A DNA stretch of 64,000 nt. Origin: Pinisolibacter aquiterrae. GTDB lineage: Bacteria; Pseudomonadota; Alphaproteobacteria; Rhizobiales; Ancalomicrobiaceae. Each line of letters starts with the position of its first letter. The first letter of the stretch is position 1. Below the pieces are notes generated by a model. It saw only the letters and a list, made by a program, of their open reading frames with translations, made no database searches and was not told the origin of the DNA. Of this stretch, positions 21,196 through 30,431 are shown piece after piece. The position numbers were made by a program, and so were the translations under genes. Location of the stretch: positions 62,001 through 126,000 of the forward strand of contig NZ_JAFNIH010000035.1 of assembly GCF_019160155.1 (NCBI RefSeq), given 5' to 3'.

Positions 21196-23139
21196 ATGAA
21201 GTACCCTCCGCACATCCTCGACGAGATCCGCGCGCGGCTTCCGGTTTCGGAGGTCGTGGGGCGGCGCGTGCGGTTGAAACGGCAGGGGCGCGAGTTCGCC
21301 GGGCTGTCGCCGTTCAATCCCGAGAAGACGCCGTCCTTCTTCGTCAACGATCAGAAGGGCTTCTATCACTGCTTCTCCTCCGGCAAGCACGGCGACGTGT
21401 TCCGCTTCCTGATGGAGACCGAGGGGCTGTCCTTTCCGGAGGCCGTCGAGCGGTTGGCGGCGGAAAGCGGGGTGCCGCTGCCGAAGCCCGACGTCCGCGA
21501 GGAGAAGCGCGAGCAGTTGCGCGCCAGTCTCGCCGACGTCTGCGAGATGGCTGCGCGGTTCTTCGAGGACAATCTGAAGCTCGCGGTGGGGGCGGCGGCT
21601 CGCACCTATGTGGAGCGCCGGCGGCTCGAGCCGCGCACCGTCAAGGAATTCCGGATCGGCTATGCGCCGGGCGAGCGCGAGGCCCTGAAGCGGCATCTCC
21701 TCGCCAAGGGCGTCGACGAGGCGGCGATGGTCGAGGCCGGGCTCCTGATCAAGCCCGACGACGGCCGGGCGACCTATGACCGCTTCCGCAATCGCCTGAT
21801 GATCCCGATCCAGGACGAGCGCGGGCGCGTCGTCGCCTTCGGCGGGCGGGCGCTGTCGGCAGACGACAATCCGAAGTACCTCAATTCGCCGGAGACCGAG
21901 CTCTTCCACAAGGGCTTCATGCTGTTCAACGGTCACCGCGCCAAGGCGGCGGCCTATGATCAGGGCTCGGTGATCGTGGTCGAGGGCTATCTCGACGCGA
22001 TCGCGGTGTGGCAGGCGGGGATCCCGGCGGTGGTGGCGACGCTCGGCACCGCCTTCACCGAGGAGCAGATCCAGCGCATGTGGCGCTTCGCCGCCGAGCC
22101 ACTCGTCTGTTTCGACGGCGACCGGGCCGGCGTGAAAGCGGCGCATCGGGCGATCGACCGGATCCTGCCGCATCTGAAGTCGGGCTTCTCCTTCAATTTC
22201 GTGTTCCTGCCCGACGGCAAGGATCCCGACGATCTCGTCCAATCGGGTGGGGCGGAGGCGTTCCGCGCCGAAATGGCGCGCGCGGTGCCGCTCGCCGACG
22301 TGCTGTGGGACCGCGAGACGCAAGGCACCGCGATCGACACGCCCGAGCGCAAGGCGGCGCTCGAGAAGCGGCTCGAGGATCTCGTCCACGAGATCAAGGA
22401 CAACCGGGTTCAACGCGCCTATCAACTCCGGTTCCGGCTGAAGCTCTCCAATCTGTTCTGGACCTCGGAGCGCGGCGACAGTCGTGGAGGACGTGGCGGG
22501 CGCGCCGGGGTGCCGGTGGCGCAGCCGATGCCGCCGATGCCGGGCGGCGATCTCGTCGGGCTCGAGCGGGTCGTGCTCGGGCTCTGCGTCGAATATCCCG
22601 ATCTCTTCGAGGCGGCGGCGGAGCGGGTGCTGGCGCTCGACTTCGGGCTCGAGCCGCACGAAGCCTTCAAGCGCGAATTGCATCGGATGGCGACCGAGGT
22701 CTCCGATCTCTCCGTCTCCTCTTTCTACGACGGGATCGATCCGCGCTTCTTCTTCCTGCTCGAGGAGTTGCACGGGGCGGAGATCACCGACGAGAGCGGC
22801 CGGGTGATCGAGCCGAGCGGCGGGCATCTGCGCACGCGTTTCAAGGTGCTGCGGCACCATCCGCCGGAGGCCTGGGTCGAGGGGTGTCTGTGGCATTTCC
22901 TCGATCGGTTGGAACTCCGGCAGATGGAGCGCGACCTCGAGCGCGAGGTGGCGGGCATCGGCGCGGAGGTCGACGAGGCGCTGGAGGCGCGGATCCTGGG
23001 CCTGTCGCGCGACATCGCCAAGCGCAAGGAAGAATTCGGCCGGCGCGAGCAGGAATTGGCGGAAGAGGCCAAGGAAATTCGCCGCGCTCAGGGCGACGGG
23101 CCGCGCGGCGGCATCGCCGCCGGCGGCGGGCACGGGTGA
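21196..23139 (+). CDS. dnaG: DNA primase
   Basis: Synthesises RNA primers at the replication fork. The 647-residue protein has an N-terminal CHC2-type domain (residues 1-100), a TOPRIM catalytic core (VVEGYLDAIAVWQAG; CFDGDRAGVKAAHRA; LPDGKDPDDLV) and a C-terminal helicase-binding helical domain. The zinc-ribbon ligands are largely lost: Cys38 and His41 are Ser and Asn (LSPFN), Cys59 is kept, and Cys62 is Ser (HCFSSGKHG), although the fold sequence is otherwise well preserved. The ATG at 21196 begins the conserved MKYPPHILDEIRARLPVSEV. rpoD follows 438 nt downstream. Confidence 0.97.
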   Translation: MKYPPHILDEIRARLPVSEVVGRRVRLKRQGREFAGLSPFNPEKTPSFFVNDQKGFYHCFSSGKHGDVFRFLMETEGLSFPEAVERLAAESGVPLPKPDVREEKREQLRASLADVCEMAARFFEDNLKLAVGAAARTYVERRRLEPRTVKEFRIGYAPGEREALKRHLLAKGVDEAAMVEAGLLIKPDDGRATYDRFRNRLMIPIQDERGRVVAFGGRALSADDNPKYLNSPETELFHKGFMLFNGHRAKAAAYDQGSVIVVEGYLDAIAVWQAGIPAVVATLGTAFTEEQIQRMWRFAAEPLVCFDGDRAGVKAAHRAIDRILPHLKSGFSFNFVFLPDGKDPDDLVQSGGAEAFRAEMARAVPLADVLWDRETQGTAIDTPERKAALEKRLEDLVHEIKDNRVQRAYQLRFRLKLSNLFWTSERGDSRGGRGGRAGVPVAQPMPPMPGGDLVGLERVVLGLCVEYPDLFEAAAERVLALDFGLEPHEAFKRELHRMATEVSDLSVSSFYDGIDPRFFFLLEELHGAEITDESGRVIEPSGGHLRTRFKVLRHHPPEAWVEGCLWHFLDRLELRQMERDLEREVAGIGAEVDEALEARILGLSRDIAKRKEEFGRREQELAEEAKEIRRAQGDGPRGGIAAGGGHG

Positions 23140-23577
23140 GGAACGGGTTGCCGCAAGTCGGGCCGTCTCGGGCAATCGGGGCGGAATTCCGCCGCCGCGC
23201 CGACGGCATGATTCGCATGCGGGCGCGAATCATGCGACGAATCACCCTTGCAGAAAGCGATTCGCCCGTTAAATAACCCACAGGGTCTCTCTCGCATCGG
23301 CGCCGCAACGTGTGCGCGGGCGGACGAGGTCCTTACGAGCGGGCGTTTCTCAACGTCGGTCCTCGCCGTTTCGGAGCCTCTTCGGAGCGTTCTTGCGAAG
23401 CGGAGACGGGCCGGCGCTTCGATCGAGCAGAGTTAATCGGAGCTTAAGACAAGCACCGTAGTCCAGACATCCGGGCCACGTCGACATCGTAGCTCCCCTC
23501 GCCGCCGTGGGCCCACACGGCCGTCGCGAGGGCGGGGCGGGCGTCGGCGGGCGCGGGCCAGTTTCAGGAGACGTTTC
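23140..23577. other. dnaG-rpoD intergenic region (438 nt)
   Basis: No gene was found. The first half carries a GANTC-rich inverted repeat (separate entry). The second half has GC-rich sequence with an AGTTAATCGGAGCTTAAGAC patch (23430-23450) that could contain an rpoD promoter, but no clear -35/-10 pair stands out. The region reads as a long 5' leader of rpoD. Confidence 0.5.
23207..23263. promoter_or_regulatory. Cluster of four GANTC sites with a 10-bp inverted repeat
   Basis: GANTC occurs at 23210, 23227, 23239 and 23259. The first two lie inside a perfect inverted repeat, CATGATTCGC (23207-23216) and GCGAATCATG (23225-23234). GANTC is the target of the alphaproteobacterial CcrM methyltransferase, and methylation state can tune transcription through the cell cycle. 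The location between dnaG and rpoD fits a regulatory role, which is inferred. Confidence 0.5.
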
Positions 23578-25560
<1,983 letters not shown>

Positions 25561-25587
25561 GAGCTTCGGTGTGTGGCACGCGAATCG

Positions 25588-25615
25588 AACCCCGGCGGCG
25601 ACGCCGGGGTTTTTT
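25588..25615 (+). terminator. Rho-independent terminator of rpoD
   Basis: ACCCCGGCG and CGCCGGGGT form a stem with a short loop, followed by TTTTTT, 28 nt after the rpoD stop. This is the clearest intrinsic terminator of the window. Confidence 0.9.
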
Positions 25616-25656
25616 CGTCGCGGGGAAGGTGCGGCTCGTCACTCCCGCCGGGCGGC

Positions 25657-25688
25657 GTAGGGTGCAATAGGCGAAGCCGTATTGCACC
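25657..25688 (+). repeat. REP palindrome, left copy (GTAG head)
   Basis: GTAG is followed by GGTGCAATA and, after a GGCGAAGCC mini-hairpin, TATTGCACC. A GTAG head on an imperfect palindrome is the hallmark of REP sequences mobilised by RAYT enzymes. It lies 51 nt before the RAYT start, in plus orientation. Confidence 0.75.
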
Positions 25689-25738
25689 GGCCACGCTCGA
25701 GGCGCACCCTGCGCGTGTATCTCGCCGAGACGCCTTTC

Positions 25739-26235
25739 ATGCCCGACTATCGTCGCCTGTTCGTTCCGGGAGGGTGCCGGTTCTTCACCACGACGCTGGC
25801 GGACCGCAGGAGCCGGCTGTTGGTCGAGCGGATCGATGCCCTCCGGACGGCCGTGGCGACGGTGAAGCGGGCGCATCCCTTCGGCATCGACGCCATGGTG
25901 ATTCTGCCCGATCACATCCATGCCGTCTGGACGCTGCCGGGGGGGGGGGACGCCGACTTTCCGTTGCGCTGGCGTCTGATCGAACGAGCCTTCTCGGTGG
26001 CGTTGCCCTCGCGACCGCGCGGCGGCGCGAGGGCGAACGAGGCATTTGGAAACGGCGCTATTGGGAGCATCTGATCCGCGACGGCGACGATTTCGGTCGT
26101 CACGTCGATTATTGCCACGTCAATCCGATGCGCCATGGGCTGGTCTCGCGGGTGCGGGACTGGCCGTATTCGACGTTTCATCGCGTGGTGGCGGCGGGTA
26201 CATATGCAGAGGATTGGGGTGGCGAGGTCGCCTGA
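25739..26235 (+). pseudogene. REP-associated tyrosine transposase (RAYT), frameshifted
   Basis: Related to IS200/IS605 Y1 transposases that process REP palindromes. The first part (MPDYRRLFVPGGCRFFTTTL, DAMVILPDHIHAVWTLPG, DFPLRWRLIERAFSVAL) holds the HUH-type HIH motif. The rest (ERGIWKRRYWEHLIRDGDD, HVDYCHVNPMRHGLVSRVRD) with the catalytic Tyr is read in a different frame (-1/+2). The switch lies between about 26000 and 26025. A run of 11 G (25939-25949) sits upstream of the switch but is in frame with good similarity on both sides. Either a real inactivating mutation or a sequencing error explains this; both flanks carry REPs. Confidence 0.85.
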
Positions 26236-26260
26236 TGCCAGGGGCGGCTTTGGTGGATGT

Positions 26261-26290
26261 GGCGGATTACGCTACGCTAATCCGCCCTAC
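26261..26290 (-). repeat. REP palindrome, right copy (inverted)
   Basis: GGCGGATTA and TAATCCGCC pair around an 8-nt centre and end in CTAC, the complement of the GTAG head. It is therefore in minus orientation, opposite to the left REP, and the two bracket the RAYT gene. The stem sequence differs from the left copy, but it is of the same general REP type. Confidence 0.72.
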
Positions 26291-26336
26291 GTCGACGAGA
26301 TGGCCGGAGGATCGGCCACTGACCCGGAGAGATCAC

Positions 26337-26621
26337 ATGTCCCTTCTCAAGCGCCTGTTCGGTCGCTCGAGCGATGCGCCGACCCTGCCGGCGGCGGCGC
26401 CCAGCGTCGAATTCGACGGCTTCACCGTCCGCGCCACGCCCTATCCGGAGGCGGGGCAGTTCCAGCTCTGTGGGGTGATCTCCAAGGAGATCGGCGGGGT
26501 GGTGAAGGAGCATCGCTTCGTGCGCGCCGATCGTTTCACCGACATGGACACGGCGGTGGAGATGACCTTCACCAAAGCGCGGTTGATCATCGCGCAGTCG
26601 GGCGGGCGGCTGTTCGACTGA
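26337..26621 (+). CDS. HlyU-family protein
   Basis: A 94-residue protein of the HlyU transcriptional-activator family (PF10115). The N-terminal MSLLKRLFGRSS is followed by VEFDGFTVRATPYPEAGQFQ, LCGVISKEIGG and HRFVRADRFTDMDTAVEMTF, the usual family blocks. In vibrios, HlyU is a winged-helix regulator of haemolysin, but this short alphaproteobacterial type has a separate architecture and no demonstrated role here. It starts 47 nt after the right REP. Confidence 0.85.
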   Translation: MSLLKRLFGRSSDAPTLPAAAPSVEFDGFTVRATPYPEAGQFQLCGVISKEIGGVVKEHRFVRADRFTDMDTAVEMTFTKARLIIAQSGGRLFD

Positions 26622-26705
26622 CGCGCCGTCGTTCGCGCGGACGGGGTTCCGCCCGCCCGCCGGCTCCGCTAGGCTTTCGGCGTCGCAACAGCCTACGAGC
26701 CTCCG

Positions 26706-27104
26706 ATGCCACAAGCTCCCACTCCCGAGACCCATCGCGGCGAACTCACCGTTCGCGTCATCGCCATGCCGTCGGACACCAATGCCAACGGCGACATCTT
26801 CGGCGGCTGGGTGCTCTCCCAGATGGACGCGGCCGGGGGCATTCGCGGGGTCGAGCAGGCGCAGGGCCGCGTCGTCACCCTCAAGGTCGACACGCTCACT
26901 TTTCACCGGCCGGTCAAGGTCGGCGACGTGCTCTGCGTCTATACCGACATCGAGAGCATCGGGCGAACCTCGATGAAGATCCATATCGAGGCCTGGGCGC
27001 GGCGCTTCCTCACCGCCGAGCGGGAGAAGGTCACCGACGCCACCTTCACCTTCGTCGCCGTCGACGAGGACGGCCGCCCGCGGGTCATTCCGCGCGAGGC
27101 GTGA
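26706..27104 (+). CDS. yciA: Acyl-CoA thioesterase, YciA type
   Basis: A 132-residue hot-dog fold thioesterase that hydrolyses acyl-CoA. It contains VIAMPSDTNANGDIFGGWVL, where the NGDIFGG Asp region is catalytic, then SQMDAAGGIRG and the VDTLTFHRPVKVGDVLCVYT strand. DATFTFVAVDEDGRPR is near the C terminus. It is probably monocistronic or weakly linked to the HlyU-like gene 84 nt upstream. Confidence 0.93.
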   Translation: MPQAPTPETHRGELTVRVIAMPSDTNANGDIFGGWVLSQMDAAGGIRGVEQAQGRVVTLKVDTLTFHRPVKVGDVLCVYTDIESIGRTSMKIHIEAWARRFLTAEREKVTDATFTFVAVDEDGRPRVIPREA

Positions 27105-27185
27105 GCGCCCGCGTCGGCCACGGCCGCTGGCGCGACGTTCGGGCGGTGATAGGGTGAGCCGATCACTCTCGCGCGGAGCCGCACC

Positions 27186-27800
27186 ATGTTCGGATGGGAC
27201 TTCCTCCTCACCACCCTGATCGTCGTCGTCGCCCCGGGGGCCGGGGTGATCTACACGCTCGCCGCCGGTCTCGGCCAGGGGGCGCGGGCGAGTGTGGTCG
27301 CCGCCATCGGCTGCACCATCGGCATCGTGCCGCATCTCTCGGCGGCGCTGTTCGGGCTCGCGGCGCTGCTGCATGCCTCGGCCGTCGCCTTCTCGATGGT
27401 GAAATATGCCGGTGTCGCCTATCTCCTGTGGATGGCGTGGCGCATGCTCGGCGAGACGGGCGGGCTCTCGGTCGAGGCGTCGAGCCCGGCGCGCTCCGAC
27501 CTGCGGGTGATCCGCGACGGCATCCTGATCAACATCCTCAATCCGAAACTGTCGGTCTTCTTCCTCGCCTTCCTGCCGCAGTTCCTGCGCGCCGAGGATC
27601 CCCACCCGCTGGTCACCATGGCCTCGCTCGGCGGGGTCTTCATGGGGCTGACGCTGGTGGTCTTCGTCGGTTACGGGCTGTTCGCGGCCTCGCTGCGCGA
27701 TCACGTCATGTCGCGGCCGAGGGTGCTCGCGTGGATGCGGCGCAGTTTCGCCGCCGCCTTCGTCGGGCTCGGGGCGAAGCTGGCGCTGACCGACCGCTGA
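27186..27800 (+). CDS. LysE-family amino-acid exporter
   Basis: A 204-residue membrane protein with about six hydrophobic helices. It starts MFGWDFLLTTLIVVVAPGAG, then VIYTLAAGLGQGARASVVAA, KYAGVAYLLWMAWRMLGE and the LysE/RhtB block DGILINILNPKLSVFFLAFL. Members export amino acids such as lysine, homoserine or threonine. Substrate is not known, and no LysG-type regulator adjoins it. Confidence 0.92.
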   Translation: MFGWDFLLTTLIVVVAPGAGVIYTLAAGLGQGARASVVAAIGCTIGIVPHLSAALFGLAALLHASAVAFSMVKYAGVAYLLWMAWRMLGETGGLSVEASSPARSDLRVIRDGILINILNPKLSVFFLAFLPQFLRAEDPHPLVTMASLGGVFMGLTLVVFVGYGLFAASLRDHVMSRPRVLAWMRRSFAAAFVGLGAKLALTDR

Positions 27801-27936
27801 GACCGAGCGTATGAAGTTCCGACCTGTTCGGCCCTTCTTCGTGCGCGAAGGCAAGCCCGAACGGGCGCCGGCCGGCCGGGCCGTAACGCTCGTGACGTTC
27901 GGGCGAGTCCGAATGTCATGAACCCGGTATGAGACG

Positions 27937-27972
27937 CGAAAGCCCCGGGCGGCGGACCGACCGGGGCTTTCG
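27937..27972 (-). terminator. Hairpin after rlpA (also serves lysE strand)
   Basis: CGAAAGCCCCGG and CCGGGGCTTTCG form a perfect 12-bp stem with a 12-nt loop in the convergent gap between the LysE gene and rlpA. No long T-tract is seen, so it may act in both directions with modest efficiency. Confidence 0.55.
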
Positions 27973-28011
27973 ATTTCGGCGGGGATCGCCGGGCGTGGCG
28001 CCCGTCGACCG

Positions 28012-28665
28012 TCAGTTCCGGGAGCGGGTCCGATCGATGAGATAGCGATCGCGATCGTCGAGGGCGACGGCGACCTCGCCGGCGTGATCGCGCTTCGGGG
28101 TGGTCTCGGCGGTCTTCGGCGCGGTCTCGGCGACGGCCTTCTCGGTGGCGGCCTTCTCGCGCGCGGTCTTCCGGGACGCGGCGGCGGCCGTCTTGCGCTC
28201 GACCTTCGGTGCGATCGAGGCGGTGGTCTCGACGTCGTCGGCGGTGGCGGTGCGGGTCGGGGTTTCGGCGGCGCCGGCCTCGACGGTCTCGATCGCGACG
28301 CGGGTCAGGCCGGAGGAGACGAAACCGAGCCGGTCGGCGGCGGCACGGGAGAGGTCGATGATGCGGCCCTTCACGAAGGGGCCGCGATCGTTGATGCGCA
28401 CGACGACGCTGCGGCCGTTGCGGAGATTGGTGACGCGCATGTGCGAGCCGAGCCGGGCGGTGCGATGGGCGGCGGTCATGGCGTGCATGTCGAAACGCTC
28501 GCCGGAGGCGGTGGGGCCGCCGTGTTCGGAGCGACCGTAGAAGGAGGCGACGCCTTCGGCGGCGGCCACGGGCGAGAGGCCCCCGAGCAGCAGGCCGGAG
28601 GCGATGAACGCCGAGCGCACGGCTCCGCCGCGTCGCGAAGCGACGTCGTCACGAGTGATTGTCAT
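28012..28665 (-). CDS. rlpA: Septal ring lytic transglycosylase RlpA-family protein
   Basis: A 217-residue exported protein with a Sec signal ([20 protein letters not shown]). The RlpA double-psi beta-barrel is at residues ~38-125 ([40 protein letters not shown], then [16 protein letters not shown]). The C-terminal third is low-complexity Ala/Thr/Lys-rich and ends [13 protein letters not shown]. The SPOR peptidoglycan-binding domain of E. coli RlpA is absent, and no lipobox is seen. Likely a periplasmic cell-wall enzyme. Confidence 0.9.
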   Translation of the reverse strand: MTITRDDVASRRGGAVRSAFIASGLLLGGLSPVAAAEGVASFYGRSEHGGPTASGERFDMHAMTAAHRTARLGSHMRVTNLRNGRSVVVRINDRGPFVKGRIIDLSRAAADRLGFVSSGLTRVAIETVEAGAAETPTRTATADDVETTASIAPKVERKTAAAASRKTAREKAATEKAVAETAPKTAETTPKRDHAGEVAVALDDRDRYLIDRTRSRN

Positions 28666-28942
28666 TCCCTAGTCTCCAAGTCCATGGAGCGAGCCGGGGC
28701 GATCCTCGCCTTCTCGTCTCGCTGCGTGGCGACGGCACGAACCGGGTCCTTGCCCGTCTGGGTTCGTGCTCCGTCTCGAAGCGCCGATCGGCCCCGGTTT
28801 CCCGACGGGGCGGGGATCGGCGGTGGGGCGCCGGACGACGTTTCGGACGTCGGCCGGTGCCTCCCGGGTGCGGCGCGTCACGCTGCCGGCCCCGGTCGTT
28901 CCCCCGCGTCTCCGCGACGCCTCGGGGGGAAGTCTCGTCGGT

Positions 28943-29713
28943 CTATTGCGCCGCGCGTGGAGCCAGCTCGAAAGTCATGGTCACGTCGGCGGAAATCGTC
29001 TGGGTTCCGGCCTCGATCGGCACGGCGCCTGCGCTCATGGCGGCCTTGGCGAAGACCCGGGGCATCGGCCGTTCGGCGGTGCCTTCTGTGATCGAGAGCA
29101 CGCGCACCAGCCGTTGATCGGCGGCGGCGGCGAGGAGTTCGGCCCGCGCCCGGGCGGCGGCGACGGCGGCGACACGCGCCTCGTCGCGGCGCCTGCCGGC
29201 GTCGGAGACCTCGAAGGCGATACCGGAGACGGTGTCGGATCCCCCGGCGACGACGCGCTCGAGCAGGGGGCCGAGATCGGCCAGTCGGCGGATCTTGAGC
29301 GTGAAGGTGTTGGAGACCGAATAGCCGGTGATGCGGGCGGGGCCGTCGCCGGATCCGGTGCGGGTGGACCACACCGGCGCGACCGAGAAGTCGGCGGTGG
29401 CGACGTCGGCCTTGGCGATGCCGGCGGCGGCGGCCTCGGCGAGGAGGGCGGCGGCGGCCTTGTCGGCGCCGGCCAGGGCCTCGGCGGTGGTGCGGGCCTC
29501 CGAGACGATGCCGGCGGTGACGAGGGCGGTGTCGGGGACGGCGGTGACTTCACCCGATGCGGTGACGGTGAGGGTCGGGACGACCGGCTCGGCGATGGCG
29601 AGGGGGACGGCGGCGAGGACCAGGGCCGCGGTCAGTGCCGCGACGACGATGCCTCTACGCGCGGGGGCGAGCCCCGTTCCTGCGTCGATGATGCCTTGCT
29701 TCCGACTTTCCAA
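28943..29713 (-). CDS. SIMPL (DUF541) domain periplasmic protein
   Basis: A 256-residue exported protein with a SIMPL/DUF541 domain: LTVTASGEVTAVPDTALVTA, ADFSVAPVWSTRTGSGD, ITGYSVSNTFTLKIRRL and a terminal SADVTMTFEL. A hydrophobic signal (IVVAALTAALVLAAVPLAIA) precedes it. No in-frame ATG is available upstream of the signal. A TTG at 29713 (LESRKQG) with a GAGAGG box is the best start; a second TTG at 29788 is possible. The family is found in the periplasm and outer membrane; its function is unclear. Confidence 0.85.
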   Translation of the reverse strand: MESRKQGIIDAGTGLAPARRGIVVAALTAALVLAAVPLAIAEPVVPTLTVTASGEVTAVPDTALVTAGIVSEARTTAEALAGADKAAAALLAEAAAAGIAKADVATADFSVAPVWSTRTGSGDGPARITGYSVSNTFTLKIRRLADLGPLLERVVAGGSDTVSGIAFEVSDAGRRRDEARVAAVAAARARAELLAAAADQRLVRVLSITEGTAERPMPRVFAKAAMSAGAVPIEAGTQTISADVTMTFELAPRAAQ

Positions 29714-30071
29714 ACCGTGCGACCTCTCGTTCTTCGGCGCCGACGGCGCTCGACGACCGAGGGGCCGGCCGTCTTGGGTGCAGTGCAATATGGAAGTATC
29801 ATGAAAAAAGTGGTCACAAAAGGGCGAGACCGCGTCCGGGCTCTGGCGCAGTGGTCCAGGTCTGTGCTAGGCGCCGCTCGAATCACGGGATTCGCGTGGT
29901 TTCGCCGTGGGATGGGCTCAGTCGGTGGGGCGTGGGGGAGACGACGTATGCGTGTGGTCCGCGCCGTCTCGACTTGTCAGGCGAGCGCCGATCTGCGATG
30001 AGGACGCAGCCGATGCGACCGGCGTCGGGCGAGGGGGCCGAGCGGGCTCCGATCGCGGCCGGTCGGTCGAC
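29714..30071. other. Gap between SIMPL gene and tRNA (358 nt)
   Basis: Contains an AT-rich promoter-like patch near 29783-29820 for the minus-strand SIMPL gene (separate entry). Short frames opening at the ATG near 29801 and elsewhere have no recognisable similarity or RBS. The rest is featureless GC-rich DNA up to the tRNA. Confidence 0.5.
29783..29795 (-). promoter_or_regulatory. Shared promoter-type motif TTCCATATTGCAC upstream of SIMPL gene
   Basis: The 13-mer TTCCATATTGCAC (minus strand) lies 70 nt upstream of the SIMPL start, and the same 13-mer lies at 31488-31500 upstream of an orphan lipoprotein gene. It sits in an AT-rich patch (a T6 run is just upstream). It may be part of a -10 region or an activator site; no consensus -35/-10 spacing is evident. 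Confidence 0.4.
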
Positions 30072-30147
30072 GGGCCTGTAGCTCAATGGTCAGAGCTGGC
30101 CGCTCATAACGGCTAGGTTGGGGGTTCGAGTCCCTCCGGGCCCACCA
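30072..30147 (+). tRNA. tRNA with CAU anticodon, probably tRNA-Ile2
   Basis: A complete 76-nt cloverleaf: acceptor GGGCCTG/CGGGCCC, D-arm GCTC/GAGC, anticodon arm GGCCG-CTCATAA-CGGCT with anticodon CAT, T-arm GGGGG-TTCGAGT-CCCTC, and an encoded CCA. The perfect 1:72 pair and the anticodon stem exclude initiator tRNA. The sequence most resembles the TilS-modified tRNA-Ile2 that reads AUA; elongator tRNA-Met is the alternative. Confidence 0.8.
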
Positions 30148-30168
30148 CCTCCCCACCTTTTCCTGACC

Positions 30169-30417
30169 TCAATTGTCCAGGTCGCCCGTCCCCCCGGGGC
30201 CGGTGAGGTCGATGATCCACGGCTCGAGCTCCGGATGCTTCGCCGCGAGGGCCTTCAATTCGCGCCGGGTCGAGGCGTTCACCGTGACCCGCAGCTTACC
30301 GGCGCGCGCCGCCTCCGCGAGGGCGGCCTCGATCTCGGGCTTTCCGTGCACGTTGCGAAAAAAGCCCGAAAATCGCGTGAGTTCGATGCTCGGGCGTGTC
30401 CGTCTCGTCGTCGCCAT
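30169..30417 (-). CDS. Small basic protein of unknown function
   Basis: An 82-residue protein starting MATTRRTRPSIELTRFSGFF and ending in WIIDLTGPGGTGDLDN. I do not recognise it. It is mostly helical by composition (IEAALAEAARAGKLRVTVNA, STRRELKALAAKHP) and has no signal or membrane segment. It follows the lipoprotein gene by 14 nt on the same strand, so the two probably form an operon next to the tRNA. Confidence 0.6.
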   Translation of the reverse strand: MATTRRTRPSIELTRFSGFFRNVHGKPEIEAALAEAARAGKLRVTVNASTRRELKALAAKHPELEPWIIDLTGPGGTGDLDN

Positions 30418-30431
30418 GGGGCGTCCCTCCG

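Noticed and set aside
25588-25615. CRISPR-like repeat or attachment site near the RAYT gene.
   Set aside because: It is a single terminator followed by REP palindromes; no spacer-repeat structure or integrase is present.
29801-30001. A short plus-strand frame starting MKKVVTKGRDRVR upstream of the tRNA.
   Set aside because: No clear RBS or similarity; it coincides with the AT-rich promoter patch of the SIMPL gene.
30072-30147. tRNA read as initiator or elongator Met.
   Set aside because: The perfect 1:72 pair and the stem sequences do not fit initiator tRNA; tRNA-Ile2 fits better, though elongator Met cannot be excluded completely.
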